Below are positions 6,731 through 11,852 of a DNA stretch of 11,852 bases, piece by piece (the stretch's first letter is position 1; each line of letters starts with the position of its first letter). Below the pieces are notes generated by a model. The model saw nothing but the letters and a program-made list of their open reading frames with translations. It was not told where the DNA came from and ran no database searches. Source of the stretch: Gammaproteobacteria bacterium (GTDB lineage: Bacteria > Pseudomonadota > Gammaproteobacteria > UWMA-0217); assembly GCA_027031685.1 (NCBI GenBank), contig JALVPS010000341.1:1-11852 (forward strand), written 5' to 3'. Made by a program: the position numbers and the translations under genes.

Positions 6731-7639
6731 TCAGTCGCGCCGCCGGCGCCGCGCGCGCGGGTGGGCGGCGTCGTACACCTGGGCCAGGTGCTGGAAGTCG
6801 AGATGGGTGTAGATCTGGGTGGTGGCCAGGCTGGCGTGGCCCAGCAGCTCCTGCACGGCGCGCAGGTCGCCGCTGGACTCCAGCAGGTGGCTGGCGAAGG
6901 CGTGCCGCAGGCGGTGCGGATGGACGTGCTCGGGCAGGCCCTGCTGGCGGGCGCGCCGGTCCAGGCGCTGCTGGATGGCGCGCCGCGACAGGCGGCCGCC
7001 GCGGCGGGACAGGAACAGGGCCGGCTGCGGGCCGCGCCCGCGCAGCCACTCCTCGCGCAGCGCCAGCCAGTCGCGCAGGGCGGCGCGCGCCTTGCGCCCC
7101 ACGGGCACCATGCGCGTCTTGCCCCCCTTGCCGGTGACGCGCACCAGGCTGAGGTCGTCGGTCAAGTCCTCGCGGTCCAGGGCGGCCACCTCCGACAGGC
7201 GCAGGCCGGAGGAGTAGATGAGCTCCAGCAGGGCGCGGTCGCGGCGGGTGAGCGGGTCGTCGCCGGGCAGGTCCAGCAGGCGCTCGGTGTGGTCGATGGA
7301 CAGGGTGGCCGGCAGCGGCCGTTCACCGCGCGGGGCGCGCAGCTCGGCCACCGGGTCGTGCGCGGCGCGGCCGCTGTGGCGCAGCCAGCGGTACAGGCCG
7401 CGCAGGGCGGACAGGCGGCGCTGCAGGGAGTGGGGCGCAAGGCCGGCGGCGTGGCGCGTCGCCAGGTAGCGGCGCAGCAGGGCTGTGTCCACGGCGGTCC
7501 AGTCGTCGATGCCCTCAGTGGCCAGATGCGCCTCCACGTCGCGCAGGTCGCGGCGGTAGGCGGCCACGGTGTGGGCGGCGTAGCGGCGCTCGCCCGCCAG
7601 GTGCCGCAGAAAGGCCTCGCGGGTGGCCGCCAGGCTCAC
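6731..7639 (-). CDS. xerC: XerC, tyrosine site-specific recombinase
   Basis: XerC acts with XerD at the dif site to resolve chromosome dimers. The 302-residue protein has the N-terminal SAM-like DNA-binding domain (about 5-90, with YRRDL and LQRRLSALRGLYRWL) and a complete catalytic domain. Catalytic residues are Arg147 (SGLRLSE), Lys171 (GKGGKT), His242 and Arg245 (HPHRLRHAFASHLLE), His268 (LLGHASLATTQ) and nucleophile Tyr277 (IYTHL). The positions sit about two residues from those of E. coli XerC, and the length is normal. The start is a GTG at 7639 overlapping the DUF484 stop as GTGA; the frame is open further upstream, but that is shadow of the DUF484 gene. The dapF-DUF484-xerC order marks this as the housekeeping copy, not a phage or integron integrase. 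Confidence 0.97.
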   Translation of the reverse strand: MSLAATREAFLRHLAGERRYAAHTVAAYRRDLRDVEAHLATEGIDDWTAVDTALLRRYLATRHAAGLAPHSLQRRLSALRGLYRWLRHSGRAAHDPVAELRAPRGERPLPATLSIDHTERLLDLPGDDPLTRRDRALLELIYSSGLRLSEVAALDREDLTDDLSLVRVTGKGGKTRMVPVGRKARAALRDWLALREEWLRGRGPQPALFLSRRGGRLSRRAIQQRLDRRARQQGLPEHVHPHRLRHAFASHLLESSGDLRAVQELLGHASLATTQIYTHLDFQHLAQVYDAAHPRARRRRRD

Positions 7640-8331
7640 CGGCCCGGCCGGTCGTGGTGCTGGATGGCGCGGCTGAGGGCCTCGCCCAGGTAGCCCAGGA
7701 AGAGGGTGCCCATGCCGGGGTGGAAGCGGGTCGACTGGTAGCTGCCCAGGGCCAGGAAGCCCACCGGCTTCACGCCCTGCAGGGGCACGAAGGCGGCCGA
7801 CTTCACCTCGTCGGCGTCGGCGCCGAACAGGAACTGCACCTGCTCGGTGTTCAGGCCGCCGCACTGCGGGCGGCCGCTCTCGAAGGGGCGCGGGAAGAGC
7901 TGGCGCGTCTCCTCAAGGCTCACGTCGTGCAGCGAGCTGGCGCGGGCCAGGCGGGTGAACAGGCTCAGGTTGACGAAGTCGGCGCGGAAGGTCTGCAGCA
8001 TCTGGTCGCGCGCCGTGGCCAGCACGTCGTCCAGGCTGTCGCACTCGATGAGGGTCATGGAGAAGCGGTGCAGGCGGCCGCTCAGCTCCTCGTTCTCGCG
8101 GGCGATCTTGACCAGCTCCACCAGCTTGCGCTCGGCGGCCTGCTGGCGGCCGCGCAGCAGCTCGATCTGGCGCTCCACCAGCGACACCGCGCCGCGCGCG
8201 GCATGGGGCAGCTGCAGGTTGGCCAGCAGGGCCTCGTGGCGCTGGAAGAAGTCGGGGTGGGCGCGCAGGTAGTCGGCGACCTGTTCCTCGGAGAGCATGG
8301 CGGATGCCGGCGCGCTGGGGGTGGGACTCAT
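7636..8331 (-). CDS. DUF484 family protein (GAF-like fold, YigA-like)
   Basis: This 231-residue protein is a DUF484 member, the family of E. coli YigA. The N-terminal part has the typical EEQVADYLRAHPDFFQRHEALLA, followed by a helical region with ELLRGRQQAAERKLVELVKIA likely forming a coiled coil (about 55-95). The C-terminal two thirds resembles a GAF domain, including SLDDVLATARDQM, FVPLQGVKPVGFLALGS and RFHPGMGTLFLGYLGE. No catalytic residues are known for the family and the molecular function is not established. The start was chosen at the ATG (8331) that overlaps the dapF stop as ATGA; longer readings run into dapF. It is translationally linked to dapF upstream and xerC downstream, the conserved gammaproteobacterial order. 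Confidence 0.93.
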   Translation of the reverse strand: MSPTPSAPASAMLSEEQVADYLRAHPDFFQRHEALLANLQLPHAARGAVSLVERQIELLRGRQQAAERKLVELVKIARENEELSGRLHRFSMTLIECDSLDDVLATARDQMLQTFRADFVNLSLFTRLARASSLHDVSLEETRQLFPRPFESGRPQCGGLNTEQVQFLFGADADEVKSAAFVPLQGVKPVGFLALGSYQSTRFHPGMGTLFLGYLGEALSRAIQHHDRPGR

Positions 8332-9158
8332 AGTTCGATACTGCCCTCGAAGACGGTGGTGGCGGGCCCCGTGAGATACACCGGCGCATCGCCGCCCTGC
8401 CACTCAATGATAAGTTGGCCGCCGGGAAGATCAACCGCCACCCGCTCGCCCAGCAGGCCCTGCAGGCGGCCGCTCACCACCGCCGCGCAGGCGCCGCTGC
8501 CGCAGGCCAGCGTCTCGCCCGCGCCGCGTTCCCACACGCGCAGCCGGAGGCGCCCGGCGTCCACCACCTCCATGAAACCCACGTTGGTGCGCTGCGGGAA
8601 GCGCGCGTGGTGCTCGATGCGCGGGCCGAGGGCGGTGACCGGCGCCGCCGCCACGTCCGCCACGCTCAGCACGGCGTGGGGGTTGCCCATGGACACCACG
8701 CCCACGGTGAGCGTTTCGCCGTCCACCTCGAGCGGGTAGGTGACCGCCTGCGCCTCGGCCCGGAAGGGGATGTCGGCCGGTGCCAGCCGCGGCGCGCCCA
8801 TGTTCACGCGCACCTGGCCGTCGGGCTGGATGCCGAGGATCATTAGCCCGTCCTGGGTCTCGACCGGGAACTCGTCGCGATCGGTGAGGCCCTTGTCGCG
8901 TACGAAGCGGGCGAAGCAGCGCGCCCCGTTGCCGCACTGCGCCACCTCGCTGCCGTCGGCGTTGAGGATGCGGTAGCGGAAGGCCACGTCCTGGTTGCGC
9001 GGTGGTTCCACCAGCAGGATCTGGTCGCAGCCCACGCCGAAGTGGCGGTCGGCGATGTGGCGCGCCTGCTCCGGCGTGAGGGAAACGGGCTGGTTGATGG
9101 CGTCGATGACCACGAAGTCGTTGCCGATGCCCTGCATCTTGGTGAACTGGATCTGCAT
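8328..9158 (-). CDS. dapF: Diaminopimelate epimerase
   Basis: DapF is a PLP-independent epimerase converting LL- to meso-diaminopimelate for peptidoglycan and lysine synthesis in the cytosol. The 276-residue protein starts with the family sequence MQIQFTKMQGIGNDFVVIDA. It carries both catalytic cysteines: Cys75 in AQCGNGARC (73-81) and Cys219 in ETLACGSGACA (215-225), with MGNPHAV (157-163) and the ERGAGET loop (210-216) between. Length matches E. coli DapF (274). The frame is open far upstream, but the ATG at 9158 is the family start. No good Shine-Dalgarno precedes it. A TATACT box about 42 bp upstream may drive it. It is followed by DUF484 and xerC with 4-base overlaps. The usual upstream partner lysA is about 1.35 kb away behind two inserted genes. 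Confidence 0.98.
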   Translation of the reverse strand: MQIQFTKMQGIGNDFVVIDAINQPVSLTPEQARHIADRHFGVGCDQILLVEPPRNQDVAFRYRILNADGSEVAQCGNGARCFARFVRDKGLTDRDEFPVETQDGLMILGIQPDGQVRVNMGAPRLAPADIPFRAEAQAVTYPLEVDGETLTVGVVSMGNPHAVLSVADVAAAPVTALGPRIEHHARFPQRTNVGFMEVVDAGRLRLRVWERGAGETLACGSGACAAVVSGRLQGLLGERVAVDLPGGQLIIEWQGGDAPVYLTGPATTVFEGSIEL

Positions 9159-9199
9159 GACGGGGACGCGGGATGCGCCGGGAAGGGGGTCGGATGGCC

Positions 9200-9205
9200 A
9201 GTATA
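9200..9205 (-). promoter_or_regulatory. Likely -10 box of the dapF operon
   Basis: On the minus strand this reads TATACT, five matches to TATAAT, in otherwise very GC-rich DNA. It would start transcription near 9193, leaving a leader of about 35 nt to the dapF ATG. No convincing -35 hexamer lies at 16-18 bp. Confidence 0.45.
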
Positions 9206-9291
9206 GCCCGCCGCGCCGCCGCCCCACCACGTGACTGGCCGGCGGGCGCGCACACGGCGTTGTGACCGGCTGCACAGGCCCGCCGACGGGT

Positions 9292-9305
9292 GGCCCGAAC
9301 GGGCC
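9292..9305. promoter_or_regulatory. Inverted repeat GGCCCG-AA-CGGGCC, possible regulator site
   Basis: Two perfect 6-bp arms around two bases lie about 40 bp upstream of the tusA -10-like element. This is a reasonable position for an activator or a shared divergent operator. In DNA this GC-rich, short palindromes also arise by chance. Confidence 0.25.
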
Positions 9306-9344
9306 GCCAAAACCCGCGAAAATTAGGCCAGATCCGGGAAGCTG

Positions 9345-9353
9345 TGCTATCGT
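9345..9353 (+). promoter_or_regulatory. Candidate extended -10 promoter of tusA
   Basis: TGC followed by TATCGT fits an extended -10 element (TGn plus four of six -10 bases). The -35 region is weak, which extended -10 promoters tolerate. A start near 9360 would leave a long leader of about 135 nt ahead of tusA. Confidence 0.35.
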
Positions 9354-9388
9354 CCGCGTCCACCGCACCACGGCGCAGCCCGCTTCCC

Positions 9389-9411
9389 GCCGGGGCGGGC
9401 GGTGCCCCGGC
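9389..9411 (+). promoter_or_regulatory. Stem-loop in the tusA leader
   Basis: GCCGGGGC (9389-9396) and GCCCCGGC (9404-9411) are perfect 8-bp arms with a 7-base loop, inside the predicted untranslated leader and about 84 bases before the ATG. It could stabilise the message or act in regulation. No T run follows, so it is not a terminator. Confidence 0.4.
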
Positions 9412-9483
9412 ACTGTGCTGGACAGGGCCGGCATCCGGACGAGACGCGATGTCGCCCCGCGACACTTCGACGACACTGCAAAC

Positions 9484-9488
9484 AGGAG
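9484..9488 (+). promoter_or_regulatory. Ribosome binding site of tusA
   Basis: AGGAG lies 6 bases before the ATG at 9495. It decides the start over in-frame upstream codons, and the resulting protein begins just ahead of the conserved TusA core. Confidence 0.85.
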
Positions 9489-9494
9489 TCTCTC

Positions 9495-9725
9495 ATGACT
9501 GATGTAACCAAAGAACTGGACGCTCGGGGCCTGAACTGCCCGCTGCCCATCCTGAAGGCGAAGAAGGCCATCAACGAACTCAACTCCGGTGAAGTGCTGA
9601 AGGTCATCGCCACCGACCCGGGTTCGGTCAAGGATTTCGAGGCCTTCACCAAGCAGACAGGTCATGAATTGCTGGAGAGCGCCGAGCAGGGCGGCGAGTT
9701 CGTCTTCCTGATCAAGAAGTCCTGA
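9495..9725 (+). CDS. tusA: TusA-family sulfur carrier protein
   Basis: TusA-type proteins carry sulfane sulfur as a persulfide on a cysteine. They deliver it to tRNA thiolation or molybdenum cofactor partners, and in sulfur-oxidising bacteria to the Dsr or Hdr-like oxidation pathways. The 76-residue protein has the defining CPxP motif, LNCPLPILKAKKAI (13-26), with active Cys15, followed by VLKVIATDPGSVKDFEAF (34-51) and the C-terminal EFVFLIKKS strand. Length is typical. Codon choice is less GC-biased than the neighbours (GTAACC, AAAGAACTG), and the ribosome site and terminator are strong, suggesting high expression. It stands alone, without the rhodanese or DsrE genes that often accompany it in sulfur oxidisers. 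The symbol is by family; orthology to E. coli tusA versus another paralog is not settled. Confidence 0.9.
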   Translation: MTDVTKELDARGLNCPLPILKAKKAINELNSGEVLKVIATDPGSVKDFEAFTKQTGHELLESAEQGGEFVFLIKKS

Positions 9726-9743
9726 GCGGCCAGCGCCGCCAAC

Positions 9744-9778
9744 ACCGACGAGGGGGCCCCGCTGGCCCCCTCGTCGGT
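9744..9778 (+). terminator. Strong intrinsic-type terminator after tusA
   Basis: A perfect 15-bp stem (9744-9758 with 9764-9778) has a 5-base loop, CCGCT, and begins 18 bases after the tusA stop. It is followed by TGT and only a few T bases. The stem would also form on the opposite strand, so it may serve the convergent methyltransferase gene as well. Confidence 0.75.
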
Positions 9779-9831
9779 TGTAGGGCACGAACATCCCCGC
9801 CGGCCCCGCTTCCCTTTCCCCGTAGCCCGTC

Positions 9832-9865
9832 CGCTCAGCGCCGCCCGCTCAGCGCCGCCCGCTCA
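9832..9865. repeat. 14-bp tandem repeat at the methyltransferase stop codon
   Basis: The unit CGCTCAGCGCCGCC occurs twice in full (9832-9845 and 9846-9859) and continues for six bases (9860-9865). The functional TGA of the methyltransferase lies inside the second copy. The pattern fits a recent slippage duplication with no effect on the protein. Confidence 0.85.
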
Positions 9866-10508
9866 CCAGCAGGTGACGGTCGCTCACCACCTCCACCCCC
9901 AGCCAGTCCAGACCCGCCGCGGCGAGCTGCGCCTCCACCTCGGCCGGCTCGAAGGCCGCCCGCAGGGAGGCGCGGAAGTCCGCCCGCAGCACGGGCGGGG
10001 CGTCGGCGGCGTACTGCGCCACCAGCTGCGCCACGGCCTCGTCGTCGGGCGGGCGGCGCAGATCCATGATGCATACGCGGGTGCCGGGCCCGGCCGCCTC
10101 GGTCACCGCGCGCCACAGCACCTGCGGGTCGTGCAGGTGGTGCAGCAGGCTGTTGGAGATGAGCGCCGCCCAGGGGCCGGGCGGCAGCGGGTCGCGGGGC
10201 AGCAGGCAGCGCCGCAGGGTGATGCGCCCTCCGGCCGGGTGGGTACGGTTGCGGCGCGCCGCCTCGGCCAGCATGTTGGGGCCGCCGTCCACGGCCACGA
10301 TGGCCGCCCGCGGGTAGGCGGTGGCGAAGCGGCGCGTGATGTCGCCCGGGCCACAGCCCAGGTCCAGCACGCGCCCGCTGTCGAAGTCCGGGAAGCGGGC
10401 GCGGAACAGGGCCACGAAGCGGTCGTGGGCCTCGGCGAAGTCGGCCGCGGCGTAGGCCGCCACCTGGGCGGGGCTGTCCATGAGCTCCGGCTCGGGGCGA
10501 CGCTTCAT
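9849..10508 (-). CDS. Class I SAM-dependent methyltransferase, substrate unknown
   Basis: This 219-residue cytosolic protein has a class I Rossmann methyltransferase core. Motif I is VLDLGCGPGDIT (47-58), the acidic loop is VAVDGGPNML (71-80), and the motif IV/post region is SNSLLHHLHDP (118-128), followed by CIMDLRRP (146-153). The double His and the MDLRRP strand resemble small-molecule methyltransferases of the Methyltransf_11/25 type, but no substrate can be named. The ATG at 10508 is 4 bp beyond the lysA stop, so the gene is almost certainly co-transcribed with lysA. The ribosome site is poor and coupling to lysA translation is likely. A second ATG at residue 10 is possible. It separates lysA from dapF, whose genes are adjacent in many relatives. 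Its C-terminus falls in a short tandem repeat. Confidence 0.88.
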   Translation of the reverse strand: MKRRPEPELMDSPAQVAAYAAADFAEAHDRFVALFRARFPDFDSGRVLDLGCGPGDITRRFATAYPRAAIVAVDGGPNMLAEAARRNRTHPAGGRITLRRCLLPRDPLPPGPWAALISNSLLHHLHDPQVLWRAVTEAAGPGTRVCIMDLRRPPDDEAVAQLVAQYAADAPPVLRADFRASLRAAFEPAEVEAQLAAAGLDWLGVEVVSDRHLLVSGRR

Positions 10509-10512
10509 CGCG

Positions 10513-11766
10513 CTAATCCACGGGAGGAAGGTGCTCCCCGGCCATGAGCTGCTCCAGGCTCTCCCGCTCGCGGGCCACGAACACCGTGCCGCCGTCCACC
10601 AGCAGCTCTGGCGGACGTGGCCGGCTGTTGTAGTTGGAGCTCATGGTGAAGCCGTAGGCGCCGGCCGAGCGCATGGCCAGCAGGTCGCCGGGGGCCAGTG
10701 CCAGCTCGCGGCCCTTGCCCAGGAAGTCGCCGGTCTCGCAGATGGGGCCGACGATGTCCCAGCGGCGCGGTGCGGCGTCGCTGTCACGCTCTACGCGCAC
10801 GATGTCCTGCCAGGCCTGGTAGAGGGCCGGGCGCAGGTTGTCGTTCATGGCCGCATCGACGATGGCGAAGCGGTGCTCGCCGTTGTCCTTCAGGTACTCC
10901 ACGCGCATGAGCAGCACGCCGGCATTGCCGGCGATGGCCCGTCCCGGCTCGAGCAGGATCTCGTAGGGGCTGCCGGCCAGCCGTGCCAGCAGGGCCTGGG
11001 CATGGTCGGCCGGCAGCGGCGGCTGCTCGTCGCGGTAGCGGATGCCCAGCCCGCCGCCCAGGTCCAGGTGGCGGATGGGGATGCCGCGCGCGGTCAGCCG
11101 CCCGGCCAGGTCCAGCACCCGCTCCAGGGCGTCCAGGAACGGGGCCGTGTCGGTGAGCTGGGAGCCGATGTGGCAGTCGATGCCCACTGGCGCGATGTGC
11201 GGCAGGGCGGCGGCGCGCGCGTACACCGCCTCCGCCTGGTGGATGTCGATGCCGAACTTGTTCTCGCGCAGGCCGGTGGAGATGTAGGGGTGGGTGCGGG
11301 CGTCCACGTCCGGATTGACGCGCAGCGACACCGGCGCGCGCCGCCCCAGCTCGCCGGCCACTGCGTTGAGCCGTTCCAGCTCGGCGCCGGACTCCACGTT
11401 GAAGCAGCGGATGCCCACCTCCAGGGCGCGGGCCATCTCGTCGGCGCGCTTGCCCACCCCGGAGAACACCACCCTGGCCGGATCGCCGCCGGCGCGCAGC
11501 ACCCGCTCCAGCTCGCCCACCGAGACGATGTCGAAGCCGGAGCCCAGGCGCGCCAGCAGGGCCAGCACGGCCAGGTTGGAGTTGGCCTTGACGGCGTAGC
11601 AGATCAGGTGCGGGTGGTCGCCCAGGGCCCGGTCGAAGGCGTGCCAGTGGCGCTCCAGGGTGGCGCGGGAATAGACATAGGCGGGCGTGCCGTGGCGCGC
11701 GGCGATGGCCGTGAGGGGCACGTCCTCGGCGTGCAGCACGCCGTTGCGGTACTGGAAGTGGTCCAC
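10513..11766 (-). CDS. lysA: Diaminopimelate decarboxylase
   Basis: LysA is a PLP enzyme that decarboxylates meso-diaminopimelate to L-lysine, the last step of the pathway. The 417-residue protein has the alanine-racemase-like barrel with PLP lysine Lys60 (CYAVKAN), His199 (DCHIGSQ), the glycine loop LGGGLG (236-241) and EPGRAI (273-278). In the C-terminal beta domain it has Cys343-Glu344 (GPICETGDF) and Tyr371 (SAGAYG), which complete the neighbouring subunit's active site at the dimer interface. Length is normal. The start is a GTG at 11766, 3 bp after the lptM stop; no ATG gives a better N-terminus. The lptM-lysA pairing is conserved in gammaproteobacteria. The methyltransferase gene follows after 4 bp. 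Confidence 0.98.
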   Translation of the reverse strand: MDHFQYRNGVLHAEDVPLTAIAARHGTPAYVYSRATLERHWHAFDRALGDHPHLICYAVKANSNLAVLALLARLGSGFDIVSVGELERVLRAGGDPARVVFSGVGKRADEMARALEVGIRCFNVESGAELERLNAVAGELGRRAPVSLRVNPDVDARTHPYISTGLRENKFGIDIHQAEAVYARAAALPHIAPVGIDCHIGSQLTDTAPFLDALERVLDLAGRLTARGIPIRHLDLGGGLGIRYRDEQPPLPADHAQALLARLAGSPYEILLEPGRAIAGNAGVLLMRVEYLKDNGEHRFAIVDAAMNDNLRPALYQAWQDIVRVERDSDAAPRRWDIVGPICETGDFLGKGRELALAPGDLLAMRSAGAYGFTMSSNYNSRPRPPELLVDGGTVFVARERESLEQLMAGEHLPPVD

Positions 11767-11769
11767 GGC

Positions 11770-11852
11770 TCAGCCCTTCTGCTTGTGCTGCGCGGGCGCC
11801 TCGTCCGGCAGGTACAGCGGCCCCTTCTGGCCGCAGGCGGACAGCAGCGACA
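11770..11852 (-). CDS. lptM: LptM (YifL/LppL) small lipoprotein, C-terminal part only
   Basis: Only the last 26 codons are in the window; the start lies past the right edge. The visible residues begin with the lipobox LLSAC, whose cysteine would be lipidated, then the conserved GQKGPLYLP and a polar tail DEAPAQHKQKG. This is the signature of LptM, a small lipoprotein that helps assemble the outer-membrane LPS translocon LptDE (called LppL in Pseudomonas). Its position directly upstream of lysA, 3 bp away, is the usual one. The signal peptide cannot be seen. Confidence 0.9.
   Translation of the reverse strand, partial: SLLSACGQKGPLYLPDEAPAQHKQKG

Larger units (their letters stand above)
9159..9494. 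other. 336-bp divergent intergenic region between dapF and tusA
   Basis: No coding sequence is supported. It contains the TATACT box for dapF (9200-9205, minus), a GGCCCG-AA-CGGGCC inverted repeat (9292-9305), an extended -10-like element for tusA (9345-9353) and a GC-rich stem-loop in the predicted tusA leader (9389-9411). An open frame on the plus strand from 9402 reads into tusA but has no ribosome site at its start and lacks family similarity before residue MTDVTKEL, so it is not used. Confidence 0.7.

Noticed and set aside
6731..7864. A longer xerC reading of 377 codons, or a mobile-element integrase
   Set aside because: The extra 75 codons overlap DUF484 in another frame. The GTG at 7639 gives the normal XerC length, and the neighbours are the usual housekeeping ones with no attachment-site repeats seen.
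8328..9794. A 488-codon frame suggesting a fusion upstream of dapF
   Set aside because: The extension crosses the divergent promoter region and tusA. DapF similarity begins exactly at MQIQFTKMQG.
1..11852. tRNA, rRNA, CRISPR, insertion sequences, riboswitches
   Set aside because: I read both strands for tRNA-like arms, spaced direct repeats, transposase motifs and a lysine-riboswitch-like leader before lysA and saw none. lysA is internal to an operon with only 3 bp upstream.

Overview
The window looks like a high-GC chromosomal segment from a gammaproteobacterium, probably of the Chromatiales/Ectothiorhodospiraceae type. This placement is inference. It rests on the ubiE-ubiJ-ubiB, hslV-hslU-DUF971 and lptM-lysA/dapF-DUF484-xerC blocks, on a stand-alone TusA-type sulfur carrier, and on a PEP-CTERM (exosortase-sorted) protein. 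Hand-counted housekeeping lines run near 70% GC, while the DNA in front of the PEP-CTERM gene falls to about 38%.

Layout from left to right: ubiB (1-1651, minus, last few residues off the window), ubiJ and ubiE (minus, overlapping by ATGA) form a ubiquinone operon read leftward. Next come a 394-bp AT-rich intergenic region and a plus-strand gene for a secreted DUF1566 protein with a C-terminal VPIPA/PEP-CTERM sorting tail, followed by a hairpin. Minus-strand genes then resume: a DUF971 protein, hslU, hslV, xerC, a DUF484 protein and dapF. The dapF-DUF484-xerC junctions overlap by 4 bases each. A 336-bp divergent region separates dapF from a plus-strand tusA-like gene that ends in a strong terminator hairpin. 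The right end carries an uncharacterised SAM-dependent methyltransferase, lysA, and the last 26 codons of lptM, all on the minus strand.

Most genes are housekeeping: ubiquinone biosynthesis, the HslVU protease, lysine/diaminopimelate synthesis, chromosome dimer resolution and LPS-transport assembly. Two places break the expected order. The PEP-CTERM gene sits between the DUF971 gene and ubiE, which I recall as the position of the pha genes in Pseudomonas. The tusA and methyltransferase genes split lysA from dapF. I found no tRNA, rRNA, CRISPR array, insertion sequence or phage gene. I found no clear multi-gene novel system; the most unusual element is the low-GC PEP-CTERM cassette with its own upstream inverted repeat.
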